A stretch of DNA of 31,483 nucleotides from M55B129 sp034189085 (lineage in GTDB: Bacteria; Bacillota; Dethiobacteria; DTU022), in the NCBI GenBank assembly GCA_034189085.1, contig JAXHVH010000025.1:1-31483 (forward strand), in the 5' to 3' direction. Every line of letters begins with the position of its first letter. Positions within the stretch are counted from its first letter, which is position 1. Positions 1-7,778 of the stretch are shown in pieces. The position numbers and the translations under genes are program-made. The notes under the pieces are model-generated. The model made no database searches. It had not been told where the DNA came from and worked only from the letters and a program-made list of their open reading frames with translations.

Positions 1-2
1 GC

Positions 3-131
3 TGGTTAAAAGGTGTAACCCAGAAGGAACTGGTCAGAAAGTTAAATATTGATCCAACTACATTAGCCAAATGGGAGAGAGGAGAGAGGAAGCCACATGA
101 TAAAAAAAATTTTTTTAATGAATTACATTAA
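3..131 (+). CDS. C-terminal tail of an XRE-type helix-turn-helix protein (5' end outside window)
   Basis: The frame beginning at base 3 is open from the window edge to a TAA at 129-131 and encodes 42 residues. The piece VTQKELVRKLNIDPTTLAKW has the spacing of an XRE/Cro-type helix-turn-helix: a first helix with QKEL, a turn around NIDP and a recognition helix with TLAKWERG. It ends shortly after the helix-turn-helix in a basic, asparagine/phenylalanine-rich tail. Only this end is visible, so partner domains and targets are unknown. Small regulators of this kind are frequent in accessory regions, which fits the IS debris to the right. The fold is a sequence-pattern call. Confidence 0.55.
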   Translation, partial: WLKGVTQKELVRKLNIDPTTLAKWERGERKPHDKKNFFNELH

Positions 132-490
132 GTAAAAAGGCATGGATCTGGCAAGCAATTCTTCAATATGTTATGTTGACATGCCATCTCCTGGTCCAGT
201 GGATAACCCTCTTCCTTGGAACCAGTGAATTTTTCTCCCTGTGGAATCATGAACAAAACTTGGCCAACTTTAGGGATACACAAAGTTTTGTGACAAAGGA
301 GCAAATTTTGGTTGAGGAATGAGCCGATCCCCGATCCCCGAACCCTATATCACTTGTTTTACGTTCCAAGCTAAACGAAGTATAGTGAGAAAGCAGCATG
401 GCACGAAGCGTAGCGGGGTAAGTTAAAAAATATTTTTCATTCAATTTCATTTTGACAGGATTTTCACTCAATGATCATAAATTTATTTTT
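132..490. other. Gene-poor stretch
   Basis: No convincing gene is seen. A 74-codon minus-strand frame (247-471) has no ribosome binding site and no recognisable motif. A short direct repeat of gatccccg occurs near 331-345. The stretch may be decayed accessory DNA, but I cannot assign an origin. Confidence 0.4.
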
Positions 491-545
491 GTTTTGGATT
501 TTGGGCAGATGGTTTAGAGGTGAATGAATGCCCAAAATCCAAAAC
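491..545. repeat. 17-bp perfect inverted repeat next to the MFS gene stop
   Basis: Left arm gttttggattttgggca (491-507) is exactly complementary to the right arm at 529-545, with a 21-nt loop between them. It lies 6 nt beyond the stop codon of the minus-strand MFS gene, so it could act as a 3' hairpin or terminator. No clear T-run follows on either strand (only A-rich DNA on the minus-strand exit side). It could equally be a trace of a mobile element end. Confidence 0.6.
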
Positions 546-551
546 ACCTTA

Positions 552-1772
552 TTATTCATCTTCAATCATTTTTTTCATCATATAAAATACTGGAATAGCC
601 ATCAATTCCACGGCGGTCAGAAAAATAATCAAGATTGGTATGGAATAATCATATAGAAAACCAGCGAGAGTTCCACCGACGAAAAACGCTAACCCCAGAG
701 AAAGATTGAATATGCCGTAGGCTGTTGCTCTTTTGGCAAGAGGTGTCATATCGGCAACTGCCGCTTTCATAATGACTTCCTGCAACCCCATGCCGAATCC
801 AAAAAGCACTGTTCCAACAATAATGAAAGCCAATGTTTTGGAAAAAATAAAAATCGGAACTAATGCGGCAGATATTGGTATGGCGAGCAATAAAACCAGT
901 CCTCTTTTATGATTTCCCGAACGTTTATTTAGCTTGTCGTATAATTTTCCTATAGCCAAGCCGGCAATAGCGTCAACTGCTCCCATAGCCACAGCATACA
1001 GAAGGGGGATATACGCATCATTTAAAATGCCATATTTTTTTAAATGGAAACCAACTAAAGCAAAACTGATAAATCCAATAGTAGTGATAAAAACGAATAA
1101 GGCATATAGCCAAAACACTTTCGGCAACTTTTTTTCAGAGTCGCTTTTTTGTTCGACAGCTATTTCCAGTTCTTCTGAATTTTTAAAATGTGTGTAGGCA
1201 AACCAAAGCATCCCCAAAAGCAGAATATAAGGTATCCAGGTAAAACTAAATCCTTGCTGATATGTGGCAATTAAGTTTTGACCAGAAACTGCGCGCAACA
1301 GTACTAAGGAAAAAATCAATGGCCCGATAACTGCACCAATCTGATCAAGAAATTCAGCTATACCAAAAGCATAGCCACTGCCGATTTGTTTTGATGCATG
1401 AGAAGCGATAGTGTCACGTGCCGGAGTGCGGACACCCTTGCCAATTCTTTCAAAAATTATTAGAACGGCGACTATCTGCCATATACCGGTTAAAGCAATC
1501 AGCGGTATGGAAATTAAAAGGCCATATCCAACTATAGTGAACAGCCAATATGATTTTGTTTTATCCGCGAAAAATCCAGAAGCGAGACGGAAAAGGTAGC
1601 CCAATAATTCTCCCAAGCCCACGATAAAACCTACGGTCGTTGCACTTACTCCAAGAGTTTGCAAATACTGACCGCTTACTCCGCGAGCACCTTCGTAAAT
1701 GATGTCGCCGAGCAAGCTAATAATGCCCAGAGTGATAATAAGTTGAAATGCTCTTTTTTTCAGATTATTCAT
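552..1772 (-). CDS. Major facilitator superfamily transporter
   Basis: This is a polytopic membrane protein of 406 residues if it starts at the ATG at 1772. That start gives an N-terminus MNNLKKRAFQ running directly into the first hydrophobic helix. The frame stays open to 1844, but the extra 24 residues are charged and come from IS3-derived DNA, so they are not used here. About twelve hydrophobic segments are visible, with a conserved basic stretch GKGVRTPARD in the first half typical of MFS loops, and a long hydrophilic linker between the two halves (about EELEIAVEQKSDSEKK). The substrate cannot be told. The Shine-Dalgarno-like GGGGGAAG lies in the terminal repeat of an IS3 remnant, so expression of this gene may have been rewired by the insertion. 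Neighbours give no functional hint. Confidence 0.8.
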   Translation of the reverse strand: MNNLKKRAFQLIITLGIISLLGDIIYEGARGVSGQYLQTLGVSATTVGFIVGLGELLGYLFRLASGFFADKTKSYWLFTIVGYGLLISIPLIALTGIWQIVAVLIIFERIGKGVRTPARDTIASHASKQIGSGYAFGIAEFLDQIGAVIGPLIFSLVLLRAVSGQNLIATYQQGFSFTWIPYILLLGMLWFAYTHFKNSEELEIAVEQKSDSEKKLPKVFWLYALFVFITTIGFISFALVGFHLKKYGILNDAYIPLLYAVAMGAVDAIAGLAIGKLYDKLNKRSGNHKRGLVLLLAIPISAALVPIFIFSKTLAFIIVGTVLFGFGMGLQEVIMKAAVADMTPLAKRATAYGIFNLSLGLAFFVGGTLAGFLYDYSIPILIIFLTAVELMAIPVFYMMKKMIEDE

Positions 1773-1774
1773 AG

Positions 1775-1905
1775 TGATCTTCCCCCGCTTTTGTGGACAC
1801 CCGGTTAAGCAACTTTTTTTAGATTTTCGTGCTCTTCCGGACAATTACAACCAATTGCTGAATGAATCCTAATTCTGTTATAGAAAACCTTGATGTGGAG
1901 TTGCC
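1775..1905 (-). mobile_element. IS3-family element remnant (terminal repeat and transposase C-terminus)
   Basis: The plus-strand bases TGATCTTCCCCCGC from 1775 look like an IS3-family terminal inverted repeat (TG-ending, CCCC-rich), extending to about 1800. Just inside it, on the minus strand, lies the C-terminal tail of an IS3 orfB transposase (1805-1894), recognisable by FYNRIRIHSAIG and CPEEHE, ending in TAA. In complete members this tail follows the DDE integrase core, which is missing here. The left boundary, against the IS4-type remnant at about 1895-1912, is abrupt, so the element was cut by deletion or by another insertion. Confidence 0.7.
1805..1894 (-). pseudogene. IS3 orfB transposase, last ~29 codons only
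   Basis: The minus-strand frame reads IKVFYNRIRIHSAIG, then NCPEEHENLKKVA and a stop. The pattern FYNRxRxHSxxGxxxPEE is the usual end of IS3-family integrase-type transposases. The catalytic DDE domain is absent, so this is a dead remnant. The position of the upstream break cannot be fixed, because the bases at 1895-1912 also read plausibly into the neighbouring IS4-type gene. Confidence 0.7.
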
Positions 1906-1913
1906 CCGGTTTC

Positions 1914-2669
1914 TTACTCCAGCTCCATTTGTGCTTCTATTACCAGGTCATTGATGATGTTACATAGGTAGATAGTAGCATAAATATCTTGTTCTAACAA
2001 AATGGGTTTTGATCTTGTGAAATTTTCAATGCCAAGCTTATTTTTAAGATCATCAAAGGCCGTTTCAACGCTCCATCTCATGGCATAGAGATCGGCAATT
2101 TCATTTGTTGTAAACTCATCAAAGCTCAAATTGGTGGTCAGGTATTCATAGTCACCGTTTTTTAACTTCACCCGGACAAACCGAAGCACTATACTTCCTG
2201 CCTTAGCTAATTTATCTCCCGTGGCCGTCCCTTGATGCGGATTGAGCCTGGGCGCATCAAAAACAACCTCCATCAGGCAATCATCACTTGTCATTTGATT
2301 TAGTTCTTTCTTGAAAGTGGTGGACAGCAGCCTGAACAGGAACTTTTGGTGCCGTTCAATAAGGTCAAGAAAAAATTCTCCAGACGGGTAGCTGCGATCA
2401 AATATGATCACGCAGGGGTGCGCACCGATCACATCCATCATGTTGTCCATATGAAGCCGTGCTTGTTCACGCTCGCCAAATTTCCAGCGGTTGATGCTGC
2501 AATCAATGATCATCCTGTTGGCAGGAATATTTATGGCAGATCCGTCTGCTGCCAGCACTAAATAATTGTTTTTCTTTTTCACCATTTCCGGGTCCTGATA
2601 GAAACTTTTAGCGTGATGCCGGGCTAGGGACAGGAATACCAAAGGATTCAATTTTTGACGTTGTTTCAA
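1914..2669 (-). pseudogene. IS4-type DDE transposase, truncated and internally deleted
   Basis: The frame encodes 251 residues from a TTG start that directly follows an in-frame TAA. Recognisable parts are the first catalytic segment (YLVLAADGSAINIP), the second (VIIFDRSYPSGEFF) and the C-terminal YAMRWSVETAFDDLKNKLG, which carries the final Glu-x6-Lys signature. Family members are usually around 400 residues. Here about 100 N-terminal residues are missing, and the C-terminus stops just after the last helix. From what I remember of relatives, some 30 residues are also missing between GSAINIP and MIIDCSINR. The element is therefore probably inactive. It abuts the IS3 remnant, which suggests nested insertions and deletions. 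A short intact protein is possible but less likely. Confidence 0.75.
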
Positions 2670-2858
2670 TTAGCCAGCTTTAGAGATATGGTTTCTTTCA
2701 AAGCCAGTATTTTAGAAAAGTATCTCAATTCCATGTAAACTGAATAGCTATATTATACAAATATATATTTATATTTGCTCTCACTACATGGTAAATAAAA
2801 AAAGAGACAAAGAATCAAATCTTCGCTCCTGGTTTTTTGAATTTATTGTTTTCTTAAG

Positions 2859-3266
2859 TTAATGACATTGTTTAGAATAAAGGTATTTAACCAAAGAGTA
2901 AAAGTCACCATCACTTGACACGATAACAGCCTTGTCATAATTATAAATATCAATCATTGCTTGTAAAACCAGATCAGCGTCAATATTACCTTTAATATTC
3001 CCGTCAGAATCAAGAAGTGTCGGTTTGAATATTAATATGTAACCTGATTTTTACAGATATGAATATAGATCCTGATTCCCAGATACATAGCCAATAAAAT
3101 AGTAAGCAGTTGATACAGAATACTTTTCTTTTAAATAGCGACGGAATCGCAGATAATCCAACGTCCACCCCAAATCTTGAATGCCAAGATTAAGGTTTTG
3201 GCCATCAATAAAAGCATAATTATTCTCTTTGCATTTAGTTTTTTTAACATGATGTATCGACCCCAT
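2859..3266 (-). pseudogene. NYN (LabA/DUF88-type) domain protein with an in-frame stop
   Basis: From the ATG at 3266 (AGGAAGA ribosome binding site upstream) the frame reads 71 residues including FIDGQNLNLGI, the first acidic motif of NYN-type nuclease domains, and then meets TAA at 3051-3053. In the same frame, without a shift, it continues with SGYILIFKPTLLD, NIDADLVLQAMID and AVIVSSDGDFYSLV, the remaining acidic motifs, to a stop at 2859. So a single nonsense codon, probably from a CAA glutamine codon, splits an otherwise recognisable domain. NYN proteins are PIN-like metal-dependent RNases. The C-terminus also looks cut short (SLVKYLYSKQCH). It lies downstream of comM on the same strand. 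Sequencing error or readthrough would be the alternatives to a pseudogene. Confidence 0.75.
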
Positions 3267-3312
3267 TATTATCTTCCTGTAGTTTAACGAGAATCGAAGT
3301 AATATTGTTATA

Positions 3313-4848
3313 TCACATCTGCCGGTCCATGCTCCTGTACTGCACCGCCTCGGCGATGTGGGGTGAATCAATCACTTCCGCACCCTCCAGGTCAGCGATG
3401 GTCCGGGCAACCTTGATGATCCGGTCATGGGCGCGCATGGAAAGATTCAGGTCTTGAAACGACTGACGTAGAATCTGCCGTGCTTCACGGGTCAGGGGGC
3501 AGTGTTTTTCAAAATGCCGCGCACTGAGGCCTGAATTGGCCTTAACTTTCAACTTTTTATATCTTCCGAGCTGAATCAGGCGGGCTTTTTCCACCCGTTC
3601 GCGGATGGCAGAGGAGGATTCGCCGTTTGTTTTTTTCTGCATTTCATCGTAGTTGACCGCCGGTACTTCAACCTGGATATCAATACGGTCCAGCAGTGGC
3701 CCGGATAGCTTTGAACGGTAACGGTGAATCTGGGTGGGGCTGCAGCGGCATTCCCGCCGGGGGTCGCCGTAGTTGCCGCAGGGGCAGGGGTTCATTGAGC
3801 CGATGAAGATAAAATCGGCTGGATAGGTAACAGAAGCCGCAGAGCGGGTAACGGTGACCCGGCGGTCTTCAAGGGGCTGTCGCAGGGCTTCCAGTATGTC
3901 GCGGCTGTATTCCGGCAGTTCGTCGAAAAAGAGGACGCCCAGGTGAGCAAGGCTTACTTCTCCTGGACGAGGAGACTTGCCACCGCCGACAATACCGGCC
4001 AGCGATGCGCTGTGGTGGGGGCTGCGAAAGGGCCTGCAGCGCAGCAGTGGTTTTTCAGGAGACAGTTGTCCGGCTACACTGTGGATCCTGGTCATTTCCA
4101 GGATATCGTCCATTGTCGGTGCCGGCAGGATGGATGGAAAGCGCCTGGCCAGCATCGTTTTTCCGCTGCCCGGAGGGCCATATAGAAGGACATTGTGAGC
4201 CCCGGCAGCTGCTATTTCCAGAGCCCTCTTAGCAGTTTCCTGTCCTTTTACTTCAGAAAAGTCAGGACCAGTTGTACCCTCAGCCGGGTCGGGGATCTCC
4301 TGCAGATTTACTTTTTTTAAATTTTTTATCCCCCTGAAATGATCAATCAGTTCTTTCAGGGTATTTGCACCCTTGCTTTCTATTTCCCGGACCAGTGATG
4401 CCTCCAGCAAGTTTGCATCCGGGAGGTAAAGTGTCTTTTTCTTGTATTTTTCCATTTCACTGAGGGAAAGGGCAACAGCCAGGGTCCCGGTAACCGGCCG
4501 CAGCTTTCCGTCCAGCGATAGTTCGCCGACGAAAATGGAGTTCTGTAAATTTTCGTTTTTTCTGATCTGGCCGGTTGCTGCCAGCAGGCCAACAGCGATG
4601 GCCAGATCGAAGGCAGAGCCTTCCTTTTTCAAACCGGCAGGGGCCAGGTTTACAGTGATACGGGAATAGGGAAAATCAAAACCGCTGTTTCGAATAGCGG
4701 AGCGAACTCTTTCCTTGGCCTCCCGGACTGAGGCATCCGGCAGCCCTATAAGATCAAATGAAGGCAGGCCGTCGGATATGTCTACCTCAATTTCCAGTGG
4801 TATTCCGTTTATTCCGACCAGGGTACAGGAAAATACTTTGGCGATCAT
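3313..4848 (-). CDS. comM: YifB/ComM-type Mg-chelatase-like AAA+ ATPase
   Basis: The protein is 511 residues from the ATG at 4848, with GGGAGGT about 8 nt upstream. Longer readings of the frame lack a ribosome binding site. The N-terminal domain (about 1-175, beginning MIAKVFSCTLVGING) is the Lon-like fold of this family. Walker A GPPGSGKT is at about 224-231, Walker B is LFFDELPEY, and a cysteine cluster CPCGNYGDPRRECRC follows. The C-terminal Mg-chelatase-like helical domain ends in VARTIADLEG and an arginine-containing helix. Length and order match full-size ComM. In Vibrio cholerae and relatives ComM is a hexameric helicase that promotes branch migration during natural transformation; in Bacillota the role is less well established. 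dprA, another transformation-linked gene, lies 8 kb away. Confidence 0.92.
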   Translation of the reverse strand: MIAKVFSCTLVGINGIPLEIEVDISDGLPSFDLIGLPDASVREAKERVRSAIRNSGFDFPYSRITVNLAPAGLKKEGSAFDLAIAVGLLAATGQIRKNENLQNSIFVGELSLDGKLRPVTGTLAVALSLSEMEKYKKKTLYLPDANLLEASLVREIESKGANTLKELIDHFRGIKNLKKVNLQEIPDPAEGTTGPDFSEVKGQETAKRALEIAAAGAHNVLLYGPPGSGKTMLARRFPSILPAPTMDDILEMTRIHSVAGQLSPEKPLLRCRPFRSPHHSASLAGIVGGGKSPRPGEVSLAHLGVLFFDELPEYSRDILEALRQPLEDRRVTVTRSAASVTYPADFIFIGSMNPCPCGNYGDPRRECRCSPTQIHRYRSKLSGPLLDRIDIQVEVPAVNYDEMQKKTNGESSSAIRERVEKARLIQLGRYKKLKVKANSGLSARHFEKHCPLTREARQILRQSFQDLNLSMRAHDRIIKVARTIADLEGAEVIDSPHIAEAVQYRSMDRQM

Positions 4849-5118
4849 TGCAGTGACCTCCCTGATAGTATGTAGTAATTTAATTGTAAATTCGGAATAC
4901 AAGTATTTTCTACGGCATGCTCGGTTTATCCTGCCGAAAAACAAAATATAGATTTCTTGCTGTCCTAATGTAAGCGAAAGAGAAAAAGGGAAGGATATTT
5001 TTAATTAGGGTAGAACTAACACAACCGTAAAAAAAATGGCTAAAAAATAATATTTGGCAGGGTTAAGCATTTTTTCAGCGAATAATAGGAACAATTATTG
5101 GAAAGGAGGGAAATATGG
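4849..5118. other. Divergent intergenic region between comM and rubredoxin
   Basis: These 270 bases separate the minus-strand comM start from the plus-strand rubredoxin start and must hold both promoters. It is AT-rich with several A-runs. TTGGCA near 5053 could be a -35 element for the rubredoxin, but I see no well-spaced -10, so no promoter is called. No small reading frame with a ribosome binding site was found. Confidence 0.35.
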
Positions 5119-5277
5119 ATGGACAAATATGAATGCCAGGTTTGCGGTTATATCTATGATCCGGCAGAAGGAGATAAAGACGGTGGTATTGCTCCCGGCA
5201 CTTCTTTTGGAGATCTGCCCGACGACTGGGTTTGCCCGGTTTGTGGTGTAGGAAAGGATGAGTTTGAAAAAATTTAA
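5119..5277 (+). CDS. Rubredoxin
   Basis: A 52-residue protein beginning MDKYECQVCGYIYDPAEGD. It has the two rubredoxin knuckles, CQVCGY near residues 6-9 and CPVCGVGKDEF near residues 39-42, which bind a single iron through four cysteines. The aromatic/acidic linker DLPDDWVCP is also typical, and the length is standard. The ATG at 5119 is chosen because an overlapping ATG at 5115 closes after five codons and because AAAGGAGG stands about 10 nt upstream. Rubredoxins are cytoplasmic one-electron carriers, in anaerobes often serving oxygen and superoxide detoxification. No partner oxidoreductase is adjacent. A strong terminator follows, so it is probably transcribed alone. Confidence 0.95.
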   Translation: MDKYECQVCGYIYDPAEGDKDGGIAPGTSFGDLPDDWVCPVCGVGKDEFEKI

Positions 5278-5308
5278 CTACATTAACAGTAAACAGGCGG
5301 ATATTTTT

Positions 5309-5344
5309 GAGCAGGAGGATAGCAGATATCCTCCTGCTCTTTTT
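5309..5344 (+). terminator. Rho-independent terminator after rubredoxin
   Basis: A 13-bp perfect stem, gagcaggaggata (5309-5321) with its complement at 5327-5339, has a 5-nt loop (gcaga) and is followed by ttttt. It lies about 30 nt after the rubredoxin stop codon. Confidence 0.9.
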
Positions 5345-5668
5345 CCCCGTTTAATCCAAACTTATTAAGCAGATGAGTTACCTCGGCTATCTTTTTCAAC
5401 TCAAACCCAAATGTTATCAACGACACTGGTTTTTAAAGGTTGCCAGCTCTGGTTATTGTTTTTAAATGTTAATTATTGTAAAATTATAAAACTTGTTAAA
5501 ATGGAAGGTTTTAACAGCAATACTTGTAAAAAGGCAAGAGTAATAAAGAAAACATTTATTGTGCAGGTTGAGAACTGTCCGGTTACAGCAGACAGTTGTT
5601 GGCATGTGCCGGGGATATATGATATTATTCGCTTTGTAAACAGGCAGGAAACGGAGAGGATTACTGCA
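5345..5668 (+). other. Leader or upstream region of the helicase gene
   Basis: The frame of the helicase is open through much of this stretch (from 5411), but it lacks helicase motifs and a ribosome binding site for its early ATG codons. Two promoter-like pairs are present: TTGTTT (5456) with TAAAAT (5479), 17 nt apart, and TTGTTG (5596) with TATGAT (5618), 16 nt apart. A 6-bp hairpin arm, actgtc/gacagt, sits at about 5575-5597. I regard most of it as untranslated. Confidence 0.4.
5596..5623 (+). promoter_or_regulatory. Putative promoter for the helicase gene
   Basis: TTGTTG at 5596-5601 and TATGAT at 5618-5623 with 16-nt spacing place transcription start near 5630, about 40 nt before the preferred GTG start codon at 5669. 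A second candidate lies further upstream (5456/5479). Confidence 0.35.
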
Positions 5669-7666
5669 GTGTATGACTGTCATTCGATGGATGATTTAAT
5701 ACCCAAATCTCAGGCTGATCCGCAGTGGCATGCTTTTTTGGAAGAGGAACTTAACCAGCAGCAGTATGAATTTGCCACGGCTGAAGATCGGGCTCTACTT
5801 GGTTTGGCCGGTCCGGGTTCGGGGAAGACGAGAGCTCTCGTTTACAGGGCAGCCCACCTGATCAAGTGTGGAATCCGCCCTGATCAGCTTTTACTTTTAA
5901 CTTTTACCAACAAAGCGGCAGGAGAAATGAAGGAGCGCCTGGAGCATTTGCTCGGTTTTCTTCCTGGGGACCTGTGGGCGGGAACCTTTCATAGCATTGG
6001 AGCAAGAATTCTCCGCTGCCATGCGTCATTGCTCGGCAGGAGTGCAAATTTTTCAATTTTTGACGAAGATGACAGCAGGACATTGCTGAAACAAATTCTT
6101 TCTTCCCTCGATGTGGACAGCCAGGATCGAAAACTGCTAATGCAGCGCGGTTTTCTGGGAAGAGTTATCGGCCAGACCCGCAACTCTGATCTGAAGATAA
6201 AAGATCTGATGGAAGAAGAGTATCCATACCGCCTTGAATTTTTGGGATTGATCGAAAAAACAGCCGCTTTATATGAACAGAGAAAACGAGATAGCAATGC
6301 TTTTGATTTTGATGACCTGCTGCTCTGCTGGTTAATGCTTTTCGAACAGCACCCTGAAATTCGTAACCGGTATCAACAGCGTTTTCTTCATGTGCTGGTT
6401 GACGAATTTCAGGATACAAATATTATTCAGGCGAGAATAATTGACCTGTTTGGCAAGGCTTCATCCGTCTGTGTGGTGGGTGATGATGCCCAGTCCATTT
6501 ATGCTTTCCGTTATGCCCACATTGGCAATATATTATCATTCCCCGAAAAATATGAATCCTGCCGGCTCGTGCGCATGGAACAAAATTACCGCAGTACACC
6601 CCAGATTGTTGAGCTTGCCAACGCTTCCATCAGTCACAACCAGGAACAGCTGCCGAAAAAGCTTTTTTCGGAAAAACCGGTTGGTGAAAAACCGCTGGTA
6701 GCCAAGGTTTTCGATGCCCGTCAAGAAGCGTCGTTTGTGCTGCAGTGCGTCTGGGAATTGCAGAACAACGGAGTACCACTTGATGAAATTGCCGTGCTCT
6801 ACCGCAGTTCTTACCTTACTCCAGAACTTGAATTTGCTCTTTCCCGCAAGGGTATCAGCTACCGTACCTACGGTGGTGTCAAGTTTTTTCAGAAAGCGCA
6901 CATCAGGGATCTTCTTGCCTACCTGAGAATAGTTCATAATCCCGGTGATGAAAATGCCTGGCGGCGTGTTGCAGTCCTGCAGAAAGGTTTTGGCAATGCT
7001 ACTTTTAATAAATTGTGGTCCGGACTGAAAGAGCAGGTCAATCCGCTGGAGGCAGCAATTGCCGATGAAATAAGGCCTGCCCGTGGGAAAAACGGTTGGG
7101 AAGCACTCTGCAGCACCCTGGCTGCGGTCGTTGAAAGAAGAGGCGAAGCTGTATCAAAACTGATTGATATAATCCTGGAGAAAAATTACGATGATATTTT
7201 ACGGCAGAATTATCCTGATCAGTATGAAGAAAGGTTACAGGGGATTGAACGTCTGGCCATTTATGCTGAAAGGTTTGATTCCCTTGATTCTTTCTTGGAA
7301 TCACTGGCTCTCGAAGAATCTGTTTTTGCTGATACGGCTTCTGCACCTGAAGCATTTGGTGGGCAGCTGACCCTATCGACAATCCACAGTGCCAAGGGCA
7401 AGGAATGGGATGCTGTTTTCATCATTGGCATGAACCAGGGGCATTTTCCCAGTCAGCGAACAGCCGGCAACAGCCTGGATGAAGAACGCCGCCTTTTTTA
7501 TGTTGCTGCAACACGCGCCCGCTATTACCTGTACATGAGTACTTACCGCGAGGATTTTCGGCAGTATGGTGCTGCTTCTGAAGGGCCTTCGCTCTTTTTG
7601 AAAGAGCTTCCTTCAAGCTGTTACAAACTGATGGATTATGATTACGGGTCGTCGTCCTATTATTAG
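5669..7666 (+). CDS. UvrD/PcrA-type superfamily 1 DNA helicase
   Basis: The preferred start is the GTG at 5669, preceded by ggagagga at about 9 nt, giving 665 residues. The frame is open further upstream to 5411, so an ATG at 5501 remains possible. All SF1A motifs are present in order: Q-motif region LNQQQYEFATAEDRA, Walker A GPGSGKT (about residues 48-54), motif Ia LLTFTNKAAGEM, Walker B/motif II VDEFQDTN, motif III VVGDDAQSIYAFRYA, motif V STIHSAKGKEWDAVFI and motif VI EERRLFYVAATRAR. It ends soon after motif VI and lacks the longer C-terminal region of PcrA, so it is closer to the short UvrD-like paralogs of Bacillota. It translocates 3'-5' on single-stranded DNA at the cost of ATP. Whether it works in repair, replication restart or plasmid biology cannot be told. 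Confidence 0.88.
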   Translation: MYDCHSMDDLIPKSQADPQWHAFLEEELNQQQYEFATAEDRALLGLAGPGSGKTRALVYRAAHLIKCGIRPDQLLLLTFTNKAAGEMKERLEHLLGFLPGDLWAGTFHSIGARILRCHASLLGRSANFSIFDEDDSRTLLKQILSSLDVDSQDRKLLMQRGFLGRVIGQTRNSDLKIKDLMEEEYPYRLEFLGLIEKTAALYEQRKRDSNAFDFDDLLLCWLMLFEQHPEIRNRYQQRFLHVLVDEFQDTNIIQARIIDLFGKASSVCVVGDDAQSIYAFRYAHIGNILSFPEKYESCRLVRMEQNYRSTPQIVELANASISHNQEQLPKKLFSEKPVGEKPLVAKVFDARQEASFVLQCVWELQNNGVPLDEIAVLYRSSYLTPELEFALSRKGISYRTYGGVKFFQKAHIRDLLAYLRIVHNPGDENAWRRVAVLQKGFGNATFNKLWSGLKEQVNPLEAAIADEIRPARGKNGWEALCSTLAAVVERRGEAVSKLIDIILEKNYDDILRQNYPDQYEERLQGIERLAIYAERFDSLDSFLESLALEESVFADTASAPEAFGGQLTLSTIHSAKGKEWDAVFIIGMNQGHFPSQRTAGNSLDEERRLFYVAATRARYYLYMSTYREDFRQYGAASEGPSLFLKELPSSCYKLMDYDYGSSSYY

Positions 7667-7673
7667 GAGTTTG

Positions 7674-7682
7674 TGTTATAAT
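7674..7682 (+). promoter_or_regulatory. Putative extended -10 promoter for cimA
   Basis: TGTTATAAT at 7674-7682 matches the extended -10 element (TGnTATAAT). No good -35 is visible at the right distance, which extended -10 promoters tolerate. It would start transcription about 90 nt upstream of the cimA start codon. Confidence 0.35.
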
Positions 7683-7778
7683 ATATTTTAATTTTACTCT
7701 GCCGGGAATGTTTATCCACTGTCTGTATCACCAGCGCAAGAGTATCGCAGCAACTGTTAAATTTATGGAGGAGAGACC

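Noticed and set aside
247..471. 74-codon minus-strand frame
   Set aside because: No ribosome binding site, no recognisable motif, low-complexity character and no neighbour supporting it.
3943..4232. Several plus-strand frames opposite comM
   Set aside because: They are shadows of the comM coding sequence; the opposite strand carries all expected AAA+ motifs.
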